A DNA stretch of 13,038 bases from Pseudomonadota bacterium. GTDB lineage: Bacteria > Pseudomonadota > Alphaproteobacteria > Rhizobiales > Hyphomicrobiaceae. Positions 6,552 through 13,038 of this stretch are shown here, in pieces. How positions within the stretch are numbered: the first letter of the stretch is position 1; every line of letters starts with the position of its first letter. The stretch is taken from the NCBI GenBank assembly GCA_023410905.1, contig JAEYPL010000303.1, forward strand, positions 1 to 13,038, given 5' to 3'. The notes beneath the pieces are model-generated. The model saw only the letters and a program-made list of their open reading frames with translations. It did no database searches and was not told the origin of the DNA. A program made the translations under genes and the position numbers.

Positions 6552-7472
6552 GTGTTCGATATTCTTCCTCATCTGCTCAACGGCCTCGTGCTCGGCTTGC
6601 TCCTCGCGTTGATCGCCCTCGGCTTCATGCTGATCGTGGGGCTGATGGAGCAGATCAATCTTGCGCACGGTTCGCTCTTCGCGCTCGGCGCCTATCTCGC
6701 TCTGACACTGACAGGGCCCAATCCGCCGCTTCCATCGGATCTTGCCGCGCTCTGGCTCCAGATTCCGCTCGGATGGCGCTATGGTATTGCGCTGATCATT
6801 GCGCCTTGCCTTGCGGGCATCGTCGGCATCGCCGTCGAATTCTGCATGCGGCGCACGTACGGCAAGGATCCACTCTACGGCCTCCTGCTGACTTTCGGCG
6901 TCGCCCTCGTACTCGAAGAAGTTCTTCGTCTGACGTGGGGCACACGCGATCATGTGCTTCCGATCCCGCAAGCTATGAGCGGCGGCTTCATCTTCGGCGA
7001 TCTCATCTGGTCGACTTATCGCTTCTATGCGGCTGGCATGGCTGCGATCGTCATTGGTCTGGTCTGGTTACTCATCGAGAAGACACCCTATGGCGCCATG
7101 ATCAAAGCCGGCGCGCACGACAGCGAGATGGTGCGCGCGCTCGGCGTGAACCTTTCGAAGCTGCGCCTCGGCGTGTTCGTGCTGGGGACCATGCTCGCAG
7201 CGTTCGCGGGCATCGTCGTCGCCCCGATCTGGGGCATTCGCCCGCACATGGGCGTGGACGCCGTCGTGCCGGCCTTCCTGATCATCGTGCTCGGGGGCGT
7301 GGGGAGCTTCTGGGGCGCCGTGATCGCCAGCCTGCTGGTTGGTCTCGCAGTCGGCATTTCGGGTGCCTACGCATCGGAATGGTCACTGCTCTCGATGTAC
7401 CTGTTGCTGGTCGCCGTAGTGTCCTTCCGGGCGCGCGGCCTCTTTGGCAAGAAGAGCATGCTGGAGGTTTGA
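6552..7472 (+). CDS. livH: LIV-type ABC transporter permease, LivH family
   Basis: A 306-residue inner-membrane permease, close to E. coli LivH in length (308). It starts LLNGLVLGLLLALIALGFML (residues 8-27), then EQINLAHGSLFALGAYLAL, the classic LivH opening. A cytoplasmic EAA-like loop at about 177-203 (PYGAMIKAGAHDSEMVRALG) would contact an ATPase. GGVGSFWGAVIA (248-259) is a further family mark. About eight membrane helices are visible. The GTG start at 6552 has only weak ribosome-site bases (AAGAG at 6535-6539) but fits the family N-terminus. It lies 130 bases after the binding-protein gene, and the LivM-type gene follows after 7 bases. The symbol marks the family; the substrate is not known. 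Confidence 0.88.
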   Translation: MFDILPHLLNGLVLGLLLALIALGFMLIVGLMEQINLAHGSLFALGAYLALTLTGPNPPLPSDLAALWLQIPLGWRYGIALIIAPCLAGIVGIAVEFCMRRTYGKDPLYGLLLTFGVALVLEEVLRLTWGTRDHVLPIPQAMSGGFIFGDLIWSTYRFYAAGMAAIVIGLVWLLIEKTPYGAMIKAGAHDSEMVRALGVNLSKLRLGVFVLGTMLAAFAGIVVAPIWGIRPHMGVDAVVPAFLIIVLGGVGSFWGAVIASLLVGLAVGISGAYASEWSLLSMYLLLVAVVSFRARGLFGKKSMLEV

Positions 7473-7479
7473 GAGAACG

Positions 7480-8496
7480 ATGACCGGCACGTCGAGCGAC
7501 GCGCGCCTGATTACGCCCACCATGCTCTGCGCCTGGCTGGTGCTGGCAACAGTACCGCTATGGATCAGCAAGATCGGACTCTATCCGTATATCGGCGTCG
7601 AGATCCTGATCTGGTCGATCTATGCACTCGCGTTCAACCTCGTGCTGGGCGTGTCGGGATTGCCGTCGTTCGGGCACGGCGCCTTCTTCGGCGTCGGCGC
7701 GTATGCCTTCGGTCTCACGCAATTCAATGTTGCGGCTAATCTTTGGGTCTGTCTCATCGGCGCGACACTCGCCGGTGCAGTTGCCGGCCTCCTCGTCGGC
7801 CTCTTCATCGCGCATCGGCGCGGCATCTACTTCGCGCTGCTGACGATCGCCTTCGGTCAGATCTTCTGGACCATATCGGTGAAGTCGCACAGCATCACGG
7901 GTGGCGAAGACGGCCTCCTCAACATCGTGAGACTGCCGGTGAACCTCGGCCTCGTCGCCTTCGATATCTCCGACAACGACTCGCTCTACTATTTCGTCCT
8001 CGCGGTCTTCGCCGTTGTCGTGGTCGTGCTGTGGCGCCTCGTCAATTCACCCTATGGCCGTCTGCTCTCGGCCATACGCCAGAGCGAGGTCCGCACAGCG
8101 CATCTCGGCTATAATGTCTGGCTCTACAAACTCAGCGTCATCGTCATTTCCGCAGGGTTTTCGGGCTTTGCCGGCGGCCTCTTCGCCATGGCCCAGCGCT
8201 CGGCATTTCCCGACGTGATGAACCTCGCGCAATCCGGCCTCGTCGTGATGATGACGCTGGTCGGTGGCGGACTCGTGAGTTTCTGGGGACCTGTGGTCGG
8301 CGTCATCGTCTTCCTGACGGCGCGCGACGTCATCGGCGCCATGACCAACGCCTGGATGCTCTACTTCGGGACCATGTTCGTCCTGCTGGTGCTCTTCCGG
8401 CCTGAAGGCATTGCGGGGGCATTCAAGCTGCTCGTCGAACGCTGGAAGGCGCGCAGCACGCCGCCATCCCTCAGCTCTGCACCACGGAGCGGCTGA
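7480..8496 (+). CDS. livM: LIV-type ABC transporter permease, LivM family
   Basis: A 338-residue inner-membrane permease that would pair with the LivH-type protein. Family marks are GVSGLPSFGHGAFFGVGAYA (residues 57-76), TGGEDGL (140-146), the EAA-like loop SPYGRLLSAIRQSEVRTAHL (190-209), GGGLVSFWGPVVG (262-274), and FRPEGIAG (306-313) near the C-terminus. About eight to ten membrane helices are visible. The ATG at 7480 has GAGAG at 7471-7475; the frame is open upstream to 7444, but that stretch overlaps the previous gene and is arginine-rich, unlike the family. The stop overlaps the next start in a TGATG arrangement, so it is probably translationally coupled to the LivG-type ATPase. Confidence 0.88.
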   Translation: MTGTSSDARLITPTMLCAWLVLATVPLWISKIGLYPYIGVEILIWSIYALAFNLVLGVSGLPSFGHGAFFGVGAYAFGLTQFNVAANLWVCLIGATLAGAVAGLLVGLFIAHRRGIYFALLTIAFGQIFWTISVKSHSITGGEDGLLNIVRLPVNLGLVAFDISDNDSLYYFVLAVFAVVVVVLWRLVNSPYGRLLSAIRQSEVRTAHLGYNVWLYKLSVIVISAGFSGFAGGLFAMAQRSAFPDVMNLAQSGLVVMMTLVGGGLVSFWGPVVGVIVFLTARDVIGAMTNAWMLYFGTMFVLLVLFRPEGIAGAFKLLVERWKARSTPPSLSSAPRSG

Positions 8497-9239
8497 TGGC
8501 ACTCGTCGAAGCAGAAGGCGTGCATGTGCGGTTCGGGGACCGTGTCGTCCTCGAGGAGATCAATTTGTCCGTCAACGAGGGTGAACTCCACGGCATCATG
8601 GGGCCGAATGGAGCCGGGAAGACCACCTTCTTCAATACCCTCACCGGACGCGTCAAGCCGAGCCGCGGACGCATCCGCCTCAATGGCGAGGACGTCGCCG
8701 GCCTCAGTCCACATGCCATTGCACGCAAAGGCCTCGCGCGTTCCTTCCAGATCATGACGCTCTTCAATGATTTCACCGCGCAAGAGAACGTCATGGTGGC
8801 CTTGCCGGCCTTTCGTGCGCGTGGCTTCGACGCACGACGCGCCGTCGCCGGCGATGCGAGCTTTTCCGACGAGGCCAACGAGGTGCTCGCATCCGTCGGG
8901 CTCGCAGGCAAAGCGGGCGTATCCGCGAAACTGCTCTCATATGGCGAGCGGCGCGCACTTGAGATCGCGGTGGCACTCGCACAACGCCCGCGCGTCCTGT
9001 GCCTCGACGAACCAACCTCCGGCCTCGGCACAGATGGCACGATTCGTCTCGCCGAGCTGATCGGAAGTCTCAAGGGCAAAGTCACGATCGTCGCCGTCGA
9101 GCACGACATGCGCTTTCTGTTCTCACTTGCCGACCGCATTTCCGTCATCCACTGGGGGCAGGTCGTTGCGCGCGGTACGCCTCGCGAGCTTCAAGAGAAT
9201 GACTGGGTGAAGCGCTCGAACCTCGGGAGCTTCGAATGA
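8496..9239 (+). CDS. livG: LIV-type ABC transporter ATPase, LivG family
   Basis: A 247-residue cytoplasmic ATPase that powers the importer. All expected motifs are present: Walker A GPNGAGKTT (residues 36-44), Q-loop Gln85 in ARSFQ, ABC signature LSYGERR (147-153), Walker B VLCLDEP (167-173) and H-loop His203 in VEHDM. LSYG rather than LSGG is normal for LivG. The distance from the Q-loop to the signature leaves room for the full helical subdomain, in contrast to the last ATPase-like gene of the operon. The start overlaps the LivM-type stop by one base, and its stop overlaps the LivF-type start by four (ATGA). It would form the nucleotide-binding pair with the LivF-type protein. Confidence 0.9.
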   Translation: MALVEAEGVHVRFGDRVVLEEINLSVNEGELHGIMGPNGAGKTTFFNTLTGRVKPSRGRIRLNGEDVAGLSPHAIARKGLARSFQIMTLFNDFTAQENVMVALPAFRARGFDARRAVAGDASFSDEANEVLASVGLAGKAGVSAKLLSYGERRALEIAVALAQRPRVLCLDEPTSGLGTDGTIRLAELIGSLKGKVTIVAVEHDMRFLFSLADRISVIHWGQVVARGTPRELQENDWVKRSNLGSFE

Positions 9240-9934
9240 TCCTCGAAGTCCAGGGCATCGACACATATTACGGTGAGACGCAGGCGCTATACGGGGTATC
9301 GCTCGCTGTCGCAAAGGGCGAAGTGCTTGCACTGCTCGGCGCAAACGGCGCGGGCAAGACGACGGCGATCCGATCGATTCTCGGCTTGACGCGCCCGCGC
9401 CGCGGATCCGTTCGTTTCAATGGCGCGGACGTCACCCGTGCCCCGACGCATGAGATCGCGCGTGCAGGAGTTTGCTGGGTACCGGATGACAGACGCCTCT
9501 GCCCGACGCTCACAGTCGCGAAGAATCTCCGCATCGCTATCAAGAAGACGCCCTTCCGCGCCTGGACGATCGACGAGACCTTCTCCATCTTCTCGCCGCT
9601 CGAATACCTGATGCACCGCGAGGCGGAGAACCTCTCCGGCGGCGAAATGCAGATGGTGTCGATCGCTCGCGCGCTACTCGGATCGCCGGGCCTCGTGCTG
9701 TTCGACGAGCCGAGCCAGGGCCTCGCACCGAAGATCGTCTCCGATGTGCTTGCGACAGTGCGCCGCCTCAAGACGGAGGGCATCGCCGCGATCGTCGTCG
9801 AGCAGAATGCCGAGATCGCTCTATCCGTTGCCGATCGTGCTGTCGTCCTCGACCGTGGTACAGTCGCCTGGTCCGGCGATGCCGCAACGCTACGGGATGA
9901 CGACGCCCTTCGCCAGCACCTGCTCGGAGTGTGA
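9236..9934 (+). CDS. livF: LIV-type ABC transporter ATPase, LivF family
   Basis: A 232-residue ATPase, the second nucleotide-binding subunit of the importer. Walker A GANGAGKTT is at residues 35-43, WVPDDRR at 81-87 stands where LivF proteins carry VPEGRR, the signature LSGGEMQ is at 133-139, and Walker B LVLFDEPS at 153-160. The H-loop position reads VEQN (188-191), as in E. coli LivF, so the missing His is normal for the family. The length is normal (E. coli LivF is about 237). Its start lies within the LivG-type stop region in a 4-base ATGA overlap. Its own TGA (9932-9934) is overlapped or closely followed by the next gene. Confidence 0.9.
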   Translation: MILEVQGIDTYYGETQALYGVSLAVAKGEVLALLGANGAGKTTAIRSILGLTRPRRGSVRFNGADVTRAPTHEIARAGVCWVPDDRRLCPTLTVAKNLRIAIKKTPFRAWTIDETFSIFSPLEYLMHREAENLSGGEMQMVSIARALLGSPGLVLFDEPSQGLAPKIVSDVLATVRRLKTEGIAAIVVEQNAEIALSVADRAVVLDRGTVAWSGDAATLRDDDALRQHLLGV

Positions 9935-9936
9935 TC

Positions 9937-10584
9937 ATGACACCCGCTTCCAGCACACCGCTGATCGCGCTCCGGAAGCTGCAAAAGGTCTACACACGCG
10001 GCCTCATCGCGCGTCAGCAGACCTTCAAGCTCGAAGCCGACCTCAAGATCGACGGCCCTGGCATCGTCGGCGTCGTCGGGCCCAATGGCGCTGGCAAGAC
10101 GACGCTCTTCGAGATGATGACCGGTTCGAATGCGCCGACGAGCGGCCGCGTACTCGTCGCTGGTACCGATATTCATCGCGTCAAGTATGCCGAGCGCGAT
10201 CGGCTCGCCATTCACTACCACCAGTCCTATCAGGTGCGCCGCTTTCGCAAGCTAGTACCGTCGATGTTTCTCGCGCCCTCACCGGTCGATCGCCCGGTCG
10301 TGCACCTTTTCGACGAGCCTCAATTCAATACGCAGGATGGCTACATCGGCTTCATGCTGGACTTCTTCCGCAAGCTCCGCGCGGAGGGACGTCTCGTAAT
10401 CCTGTGTCTCCATCCGACGGCCAGCTACCATCTGGAGATTCTCAACGAGATCGCCGAGCGTTTCCTGCTCGTGGCCGGCGGCACGGTGACCGAGATTTCC
10501 GATTTCCAGTCTCTCGTCGCGGAAGAGCGCATGCGCGCGTATCTCGGTCCCGAGATGACGCGTGCTGCCGAAGCTCTGATCTGA
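9937..10584 (+). CDS. ABC-like ATPase lacking the helical subdomain and LSGGQ signature
   Basis: A 215-residue protein, last in the importer operon. It has Walker A GPNGAGKTT (residues 48-56), a probable Q-loop Gln96 in HYHQSY, Walker B VVHLFDEP (121-128) and an H-loop-like His159 in LCLHPT. Only 28 residues separate Gln96 from the Walker B aspartate region, where normal ABC ATPases have roughly 70-80 including the signature; no LSGGQ-like motif is present. The reading frame runs unbroken through this part, so it looks like an inherited shortened architecture rather than a frameshift. The ATG at 9937 has GGAG at 9926-9929 with 7-base spacing; a GTG at 9931 overlapping the LivF-type stop is an alternative. 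It could bind ATP without forming a normal ATPase sandwich, perhaps as a regulatory subunit. The family is unidentified; the operon link is firm. Confidence 0.75.
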   Translation: MTPASSTPLIALRKLQKVYTRGLIARQQTFKLEADLKIDGPGIVGVVGPNGAGKTTLFEMMTGSNAPTSGRVLVAGTDIHRVKYAERDRLAIHYHQSYQVRRFRKLVPSMFLAPSPVDRPVVHLFDEPQFNTQDGYIGFMLDFFRKLRAEGRLVILCLHPTASYHLEILNEIAERFLLVAGGTVTEISDFQSLVAEERMRAYLGPEMTRAAEALI

Positions 10585-10589
10585 GATCG

Positions 10590-10608
10590 AGCGCGTGCAA
10601 ACCGCGCT
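10590..10608. terminator. Hairpin between convergent genes (bidirectional terminator candidate)
   Basis: AGCGCG (10590-10595) and CGCGCT (10603-10608) form a perfect 6-bp stem with a 7-base loop, in the 30-base gap between the stops of the ABC-like ATPase gene and the DUF3829-like gene. On the + strand ACGATTT follows, a weak T-run. It probably ends the importer transcript, and possibly the opposing one. Confidence 0.5.
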
Positions 10609-10614
10609 ACGATT

Positions 10615-11547
10615 TCAGAACCTGCCGCCTTGATTGTAGCTGCTGACAAGCTGGTTGTAGTCGCGTGTCAGTCTCGCCGGCGAGCCCTCGACCATCCAGC
10701 CGCCGCCGGCGTCCAGCATCATCTTGTCGCCCTGGCTGTACGGCACCTTGTCGCGCACACGGCGCATGAGCTGCTTCGCTGTCGTCAGAAAAGACTTCGA
10801 CGCATTGACGAAGCTCGATCCGATCTTGCTGCCCTTGTTTTCCTCGGCGAATGTGTCGGTCGCCTTGACGATTGCCTCGTAGTCCTCGAGCGCCTTGGTG
10901 ATCGCGGCGATATCCGGCTTAGCGTTCGATTGAACGCGCATGAGGCGCTTGGCGCTCAGCATCACCGCCTCGATGTGATAGCGCTCCTTGATGCCTTCGG
11001 TCCGCTCGATCTCGGCGATCCGTTGCGCGGCCATGACATCCTGAAGCTCGTCGATGCTCGTGCGCAGCTTCTGATCGGCCGACGCGAACGCATCCCACCC
11101 TGCAATCAGGCGAGGATGCATGGCCCGGCCCTTGGCCATCTTGTCGTCCTTGTAGTTCTCCTGCGTGTAATAATCGTCGGCTTCCTTGAGCAGGCCTTCG
11201 AGAATGCCCACAGCCTCCGCATAGTTCGACGCGGCTGTCTCGAGCGTCGGATCACGCGGCTCCATCGCGTTCGCCTGCTCGACCTTCTTCTTGCAGTCGG
11301 TGGTGTCGTAAATGGTGTAGAGGCCGTAGATGATGCGCTCTTTGCCGGTCGGCCCGTTCTTGCTGACCCAGCTGAAGTAGCGCCGACGCGAATCGTAAGA
11401 ACGCTCCGAGAGGCGGTTGATGCAGCCGATATAGGCGTTCAGCTTCTTATTGATCGCTGGATCCTGAGCCTTCGCAGGGGCGGTCGCAGCGGGAACGACC
11501 AGCAGACCTGCACCAATAGCTAGAACAAGCGCGTAAGCAGATTTCAT
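10615..11547 (-). CDS. Exported DUF3829 (YiiG-like) family protein
   Basis: A 310-residue protein with a Sec signal peptide: MKSAYALVLAIGAGLLVV and a cleavage after AKA (residues 25-27). There is no lipobox Cys, unlike the E. coli YiiG lipoprotein, so it is probably soluble and periplasmic. The mature part is charged and mainly helical, opening with NKKLNAYIGCINRLSERSYD (33-52), which resembles DUF3829. Two Cys (42 and 85) could form a disulfide. The function of the family is unknown. The start at 11547 was chosen because AGGAGG lies six bases upstream on this strand and the signal peptide begins directly after; the frame remains open to 11580, which would add an arginine-rich, unlikely extension. 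It is divergent from the small exported-protein gene at 11815. The family call is from memory of its pattern and is moderate. Confidence 0.72.
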   Translation of the reverse strand: MKSAYALVLAIGAGLLVVPAATAPAKAQDPAINKKLNAYIGCINRLSERSYDSRRRYFSWVSKNGPTGKERIIYGLYTIYDTTDCKKKVEQANAMEPRDPTLETAASNYAEAVGILEGLLKEADDYYTQENYKDDKMAKGRAMHPRLIAGWDAFASADQKLRTSIDELQDVMAAQRIAEIERTEGIKERYHIEAVMLSAKRLMRVQSNAKPDIAAITKALEDYEAIVKATDTFAEENKGSKIGSSFVNASKSFLTTAKQLMRRVRDKVPYSQGDKMMLDAGGGWMVEGSPARLTRDYNQLVSSYNQGGRF

Positions 11548-11814
11548 CGACATCCTCCTCGAGCGGGAGCCCATCATCATCGGATCAAGCGAACGCTGTA
11601 TTGTCAGTTTCTTACCTTCGCGGGGCGAGCTTTTGTATCTCCCCGCCGCTATATGGTTTCATGGATCCTATCCTTCTGGTGCAACGAAGGCACACGCCGG
11701 TGCGTATCCTCCGCGAAGACCTTCTTATCTCCCCAGTTTGCGTTCTAGTTGTATGGGTGCGATTCGCTCGTATCGCTAACACCCAACTCTGAAACCATTC
11801 AGGAAAGGTGCTCC
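11548..11814. promoter_or_regulatory. Divergent control region between two exported-protein genes
   Basis: This 267-base spacer must hold the promoters of both flanking genes. It is less GC-rich than the coding parts. A weak inverted repeat, GCGGGG (11620-11625) with CCCCGC (11641-11646), has a 15-base loop. I found no convincing -35/-10 pair and no operator. A 63-codon open frame at 11601-11792 has no ribosome site or recognisable product. Confidence 0.35.
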
Positions 11815-12249
11815 ATGAGGATTTCATCGGTCCTTCGCGCGGCGCTCATCGCGCTCGTCGCCATCTTCGGCGTTTCGCGTGCCGCCCATGCCGAAAGCGG
11901 CTCCGTCGAGCTCACGATCTACAAAGCCGGTTGGATCATCGGCGGCTCGGGCGGCGGCGGCTCGCTCTATTTCCGCGGCAGACACTACCAACTGTCAGTC
12001 GGCGGCCTTGATTATGGCCTCGTCTTCGGCGGGTCGAAGACGGTCCTGCGTGGTCGCGTGAGCAATATCCGGCGGCCCTCGGATGTCGCTGGTGTGTACG
12101 GCGCGGCCGGCGCTGGCCTCGCAGTCGGGCGTGGCGCACGCGCGATCGTGCTGACGAATCAGAAGGGCGCCGTGCTCGAGTTGTCAGGGCGCCAGGTCGG
12201 CCTGATGGCCAACGCGGACCTGAGCGGGCTTGCGATCTCGTTGAAGTAG
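11815..12249 (+). CDS. Small exported glycine-rich protein of unknown function
   Basis: A 144-residue protein with a clear Sec signal (hydrophobic core LRAALIALVAIFGV, cleavage after AHA at 24-26). The mature domain of about 118 residues contains no Cys and is rich in Gly, Ala and Val: YKAGWIIGGSGGGGSLYFRG (36-55), YGLVFGGSKTVLRG, NIRRPSDVAGVYGAAGAG, RAIVLTNQKGAVLELSGRQ and a final DLSGLAISLK. Alternating hydrophobic and small residues suggest a beta-rich fold. It recalls hypothetical periplasmic proteins common in rhizobia and loosely DUF992, but I cannot assign a family. The ATG at 11815 has AAAGG at 11804-11808; the frame is open to 11749, but that part lacks signal-peptide features. A strong inverted repeat follows at 12283. 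Confidence 0.72.
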   Translation: MRISSVLRAALIALVAIFGVSRAAHAESGSVELTIYKAGWIIGGSGGGGSLYFRGRHYQLSVGGLDYGLVFGGSKTVLRGRVSNIRRPSDVAGVYGAAGAGLAVGRGARAIVLTNQKGAVLELSGRQVGLMANADLSGLAISLK

Positions 12250-12282
12250 GCCCGTCCCACAAGCGGCCTGAACTACGCAACA

Positions 12283-12319
12283 GACTGCGGATGCGCCGGA
12301 CAACGGGGCATCCGCAGTC
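12283..12319. terminator. Perfect 12-bp inverted repeat between convergent genes
   Basis: GACTGCGGATGC (12283-12294) and GCATCCGCAGTC (12308-12319) form a perfect 12-bp stem with a 13-base loop. It sits in the 82-base gap between the small exported-protein gene and the acyl-CoA synthetase gene, whose 3' ends face each other. No T-run follows on either strand, so it is a likely bidirectional, non-canonical terminator or 3'-end protector. Confidence 0.65.
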
Positions 12320-12331
12320 GCGCAATCTCAG

Positions 12332-13038
12332 TCATGATAGCTCGTCGCGCAGAATCCGCTTCAGGATCTTGCCCGAGGGATTGCGCGGAAGCTGCTCGCG
12401 GATAATCAGATCCTTCGGCACTTTGAAGCCAGCCAGCCGCGCGCGGCAATGCTCGCTGAGTGTCGCCAGGTCCAAGGCCGCTCCGTCATCCAACACGACG
12501 ACGGCAACAGGGCGCTCGCCCCAACGCTCATCCGGCAAACCGATGACGGCCGCTTCCCGCACGCCGACGAGCTGATAGATGACGCGCTCAACCTCGGACG
12601 AAGCGATGTTCTCGCCGCCCGAGATGATCATGTCCTTCTTCCGGTCGGTCAGATAGAGGAAGCCTTCCTCGTCGATATGACCGATATCGCCTGTGCGGAA
12701 CCAATCGCCGAAAAAGGACGAGCGGGTTTTCTCAGCATCCTTCCAATAGCCGCGCGTGATCTTGGGGCCGCGCAGACAGATCTCGCCACTTTCGCCGGCG
12801 GACAGCGTGCGCCCCATCTCGTCGCGAATTTCGACCTGGACGTGCGCTAGCGCGCGACCGACCGAACCGATCTTCTCGATCTCGCGGCCAGCTTCCATCA
12901 TGGTGTCGCCACTGCAGGACTCGGTCAGCCCGTAAGCATCGATATAGCGGGCTTTGGTGAAGTACCCCGAGAATGCGCGGATGCGCGGCTCGGGTGTGCG
13001 CTCACCACCGCCGACGACCCACTTGATGCTGCTGACAT
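12332..13038 (-). CDS. Acyl-CoA synthetase / AMP-dependent ligase, C-terminal part (partial)
   Basis: The last 234 or so codons of an ANL-superfamily adenylate-forming ligase; the N-terminal part lies beyond base 13038. The frame runs open from 13036. Visible motifs in order are WVVGGGERTPEPRIRAF, DAYGLTESCSGDT (adenine-binding A5 region), GEICLRGPKITRGYW, DWFRTGDIGHID (A7, ribose-binding Asp), LTDRKKDMIISGGENI (A8 hinge) and LPRNPSGKILKRILRDEL (A10, with the catalytic Lys in PSGKILK). These are all intact. Such enzymes activate a carboxylic acid to an acyl-adenylate and then the CoA thioester in the cytoplasm. The overall wording resembles medium/long-chain fatty acid or aromatic acid CoA ligases of Hyphomicrobiales, but the acid-binding residues are mostly missing, so the substrate is open. 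Confidence 0.9.
   Translation of the reverse strand, partial: VSSIKWVVGGGERTPEPRIRAFSGYFTKARYIDAYGLTESCSGDTMMEAGREIEKIGSVGRALAHVQVEIRDEMGRTLSAGESGEICLRGPKITRGYWKDAEKTRSSFFGDWFRTGDIGHIDEEGFLYLTDRKKDMIISGGENIASSEVERVIYQLVGVREAAVIGLPDERWGERPVAVVVLDDGAALDLATLSEHCRARLAGFKVPKDLIIREQLPRNPSGKILKRILRDELS

Noticed and set aside
9188..9191. LivF-type H-loop His replaced by Gln (VEQN) as a sign of inactivity (codons near 9797-9808)
   Set aside because: E. coli LivF has the same VEQN sequence, so this is normal for the family.
9268..10221. 317-codon open frame on the - strand
   Set aside because: It lies across the LivF-type and short ATPase genes, is low-complexity Ser/Arg-rich, and has no domain or ribosome site.
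10225..10310. Frameshift or sequencing error as cause of the short ABC-like ATPase
   Set aside because: Only about 80 bases lie between the Q-loop and Walker B codons, so there is no hidden helical subdomain in another frame. Both flanks are in the same open frame.
10630..11523. 297-codon open frame on the + strand
   Set aside because: It is antisense to the DUF3829-like gene, which has a signal peptide and a perfect ribosome site; the + strand product is leucine/valine/arginine-rich with no family features.
11636..11734. Direct repeat TATCTCCCC at 11636-11644 and 11726-11734
   Set aside because: A single 9-base repeat within a 267-base spacer is expected by chance fairly often; no further copies or symmetry were seen.
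11601..11792. 63-codon open frame in the divergent spacer
   Set aside because: No ribosome site, no signal or domain, and it occupies the region needed for the promoters of both flanking genes.

Overview
The window is about 13 kb of high-GC DNA with ten complete genes and one partial gene at each edge. Gene content points to an alphaproteobacterium, probably Hyphomicrobiales (Rhizobiales): an alphaproteobacterial-style nitrite/sulfite reductase followed by a DUF934 gene, an MHYT-GGDEF-EAL protein, and a LIV-type ABC operon with a Tat-exported binding protein beside an RpiR-type regulator. This placement is inference from family resemblance; there is no rRNA or other marker gene. I saw no tRNA, rRNA, CRISPR, insertion sequence or phage gene.

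Region 1 (1-1770, + strand) is the 3' end of a sulfur-assimilation operon: the C-terminus of the sulfite reductase hemoprotein, a DUF934 protein that overlaps it by 8 bases, and a full CysB-type LysR regulator one base further on. The enzyme and its presumed activator therefore appear to share one transcript. Region 2 (1771-4058) is a 194-base hairpin-rich spacer and one large membrane-anchored cyclic-di-GMP enzyme with MHYT, GGDEF and EAL domains.

Region 3 (4090-10584) is the centre of the window. A divergent RpiR/SIS regulator faces a complete LIV-type (branched-chain amino acid-like) ABC importer operon: binding protein, two permeases, two normal ATPases, and a sixth gene. The five genes from the first permease to the last are tightly spaced or overlapping. 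The divergent promoter region holds an imperfect 20-bp palindrome over the likely -10 box, a good candidate operator. A strong hairpin separates the binding-protein gene from the permeases. The sixth gene is the most unusual item: an ABC-like ATPase with Walker A, Q-loop, Walker B and H-loop residues but no helical subdomain and no LSGGQ signature. The importer's substrate cannot be told from the sequence.

Region 4 (10615-12249) has two divergent genes for exported proteins of unknown function: a DUF3829-like protein (- strand) and a small glycine-rich protein (+ strand), separated by 267 bases. Region 5 (12332-13038, - strand) is the C-terminal part of an acyl-CoA synthetase of the ANL superfamily, cut by the window edge. 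A perfect 12-bp inverted repeat lies between it and the small exported-protein gene. Convergent gene pairs are separated by short gaps with hairpins that probably act as terminators.
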